Shown here piece by piece: positions 6,881 to 7,605 of a stretch of 7,605 nucleotides of DNA. The notes beneath the pieces were generated by a model. The model saw nothing but the letters and a program-made list of their open reading frames with translations. It had not been told where the DNA came from and ran no database searches. The stretch lies in the NCBI GenBank assembly GCA_003022085.1, contig PXQK01000032.1:1-7605 (forward strand). The letters are read 5' to 3'. A program made the position numbers and the translations under genes. The stretch's first letter is position 1. Each line of letters begins with the position of its first letter. Origin of the DNA: Halobacteriales archaeon QH_10_65_19. Lineage in GTDB: Archaea > Halobacteriota > Halobacteria > Halobacteriales > Haloarculaceae.

Positions 6881-7134
6881 TGCCAGACGCAATCAAGTAC
6901 CCACACGTCACGGAGAAAGCCGTCGACAAGATGGACTTCGAGAACAAGCTGTTGTTCATCTGCCAGCCCGGAGCGGCGAAAGGCGAGATCCGCGATGAAG
7001 TCGAGTCGCAGTTCGACGTGACGGTCGTCGACGTGAACACGATGGTGACGCCGCGGGGCGAGAAGAAAGCGACAGTACAGCTCTCCGAGGACCACGACGC
7101 ACAGGAGATCGCCTCCAGAATCGGGGTGTTCTGA
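6880..7134 (+). CDS. rpl23: 50S ribosomal protein L23 (uL23)
   Basis: This 84-residue protein of the large subunit sits at the exit of the peptide tunnel, where signal recognition particle and other nascent-chain factors dock. The conserved opening IKYPHVTEKAVDKMDFENKL and the ending DAQEIASRIGVF match archaeal L23, and the length equals that of the Haloarcula protein. The ATG shares its A with the TGA that would normally end L4 (TGATG at 6878-6882), so coupling with L4 is expected. Because of the L4 frameshift, the upstream L4 frame is the same as this one and open into it, so an automatic caller may merge the two. The L2 start lies two bases after the stop. Confidence 0.96.
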   Translation: MPDAIKYPHVTEKAVDKMDFENKLLFICQPGAAKGEIRDEVESQFDVTVVDVNTMVTPRGEKKATVQLSEDHDAQEIASRIGVF

Positions 7135-7136
7135 GA

Positions 7137-7605
7137 ATGGGACAGCGCATCAGAGGACAGCGGCGCGGGCGCGGGGGGCCGACCTTCCGTGCCCCGTCCC
7201 ACCAGTACAAGGCGGAACTCGGCCACCGCAACGTCGAGGACGGCGACGTCGTCTCCGGCGAGGTCGTCGGAATCGAACACGACCCGGCCCGCAGTGCACC
7301 GGTCGCCGACATCGAGTTCGAGGACGGCGACCGCCGTCTCGTGCTCGCCCCAGAGGGGATCACGGTCGGCGACGAGATCCAGGTCGGTGTCTCTGCGCGG
7401 ATCGAGCCCGGCAACACGCTCCCGCTGGCGGAGATCCCGGAGGGCGTGCCGGTCTGCAACGTCGAGGCGAACCCGGGCGACGGCGGCAAGTACGCCCGGG
7501 CGTCGGGCGTGAGCGCGACGCTTTTGACCCACGACCGGAACGTCTCGGTCGTCCAGCTGCCCAGCGGCGAGATGAAGCGCCTCGACCCGCAGTGCCGGGC
7601 GACGA
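7137..7605 (+). CDS. rpl2: 50S ribosomal protein L2 (uL2), N-terminal part, cut by window end
   Basis: L2 is a primary rRNA-binding protein needed for subunit joining and peptidyl transfer. The 156 codons seen run from MGQRIRGQRRGRGGPTFRAPSH, through EHDPARSAPVADIEFEDGDR and the LAPEGI, NTLPLAEIPEGVPVCNVE and GDGGKYARASG blocks, to LPSGEMKRLDPQCRAT. This is the OB-fold and the start of the SH3-like RNA-binding domain. About 85 residues, including the segment with the conserved His near the peptidyl-transferase centre, lie beyond the window. No break is visible in the part shown. The ATG lies two bases after the L23 stop, continuing the S10-type operon. Confidence 0.96.
   Translation, partial: MGQRIRGQRRGRGGPTFRAPSHQYKAELGHRNVEDGDVVSGEVVGIEHDPARSAPVADIEFEDGDRRLVLAPEGITVGDEIQVGVSARIEPGNTLPLAEIPEGVPVCNVEANPGDGGKYARASGVSATLLTHDRNVSVVQLPSGEMKRLDPQCRAT

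Noticed and set aside
5212..7134. A 640-codon plus-strand open frame spanning L3, L4 and L23.
   Set aside because: Its first half is an off-frame reading of L3, rich in Arg and Gly with no family features. Only the part from 6232 is real coding sequence (L4, then L23).

Overview
The window comes from a halophilic archaeon (class Halobacteria). The DNA is GC-rich with strongly G/C third codon positions, and the proteins are rich in Asp and Glu. The ribosomal proteins L3, L4, L23 and L2 are close to the Haloarcula versions that I know. An archaeal mevalonate-pathway pair (mevalonate kinase, isopentenyl phosphate kinase) and a split methylmalonyl-CoA mutase are also present. I cannot name the genus.

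Layout. (1) 126-323 (+): a small acidic protein resembling a haloarchaeal DUF7511-type family, behind an AT-rich leader. (2) 326-1880 (-): a two-gene unit with the B12-binding small subunit of methylmalonyl-CoA mutase (1880-1461) followed by its GTPase chaperone MeaB (1456-326). It converges on gene 1 with only 2 bases between stop codons. (3) 1974-3644 (+): mevalonate kinase and isopentenyl phosphate kinase, divergent from unit 2 across a 93-bp promoter gap. A possible small one-helix membrane protein overlaps the end of the second gene by ATGA. (4) 3902-3972 (-): tRNA-Gly(GCC). (5) 3973-4387: no gene I can support. (6) 4388-7605 (+): head of the S10-type ribosomal protein operon, with a SPOUT RNA methyltransferase, L3, L4, L23 and the first 156 codons of L2. 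Junctions there are 6 bases or less, or overlapping.

How the genes work together. Unit 2 serves B12-dependent methylmalonyl-CoA/succinyl-CoA interconversion; the large catalytic subunit is not in this window. Unit 3 supplies the first kinase and the last kinase of the archaeal route to isopentenyl diphosphate for isoprenoid lipids. Unit 6 makes 50S subunit proteins with an RNA-modifying enzyme at the head.

What stands out is damage rather than a new system. Mevalonate kinase (near 2656) and L4 (near 6841) each lack an internal, normally conserved piece, and the missing lengths are not multiples of three. Both are therefore frameshifted while the sequence on either side is pristine. In L4 the shift removes the stop codon and joins L4 in frame to L23. 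A third frame break is possible in the small membrane protein near 3663. Both clear losses hit genes expected to be essential, so assembly or sequencing error, or a strain mixture, is the leading explanation. I found no CRISPR array, insertion sequence, defence system or other clearly novel system.
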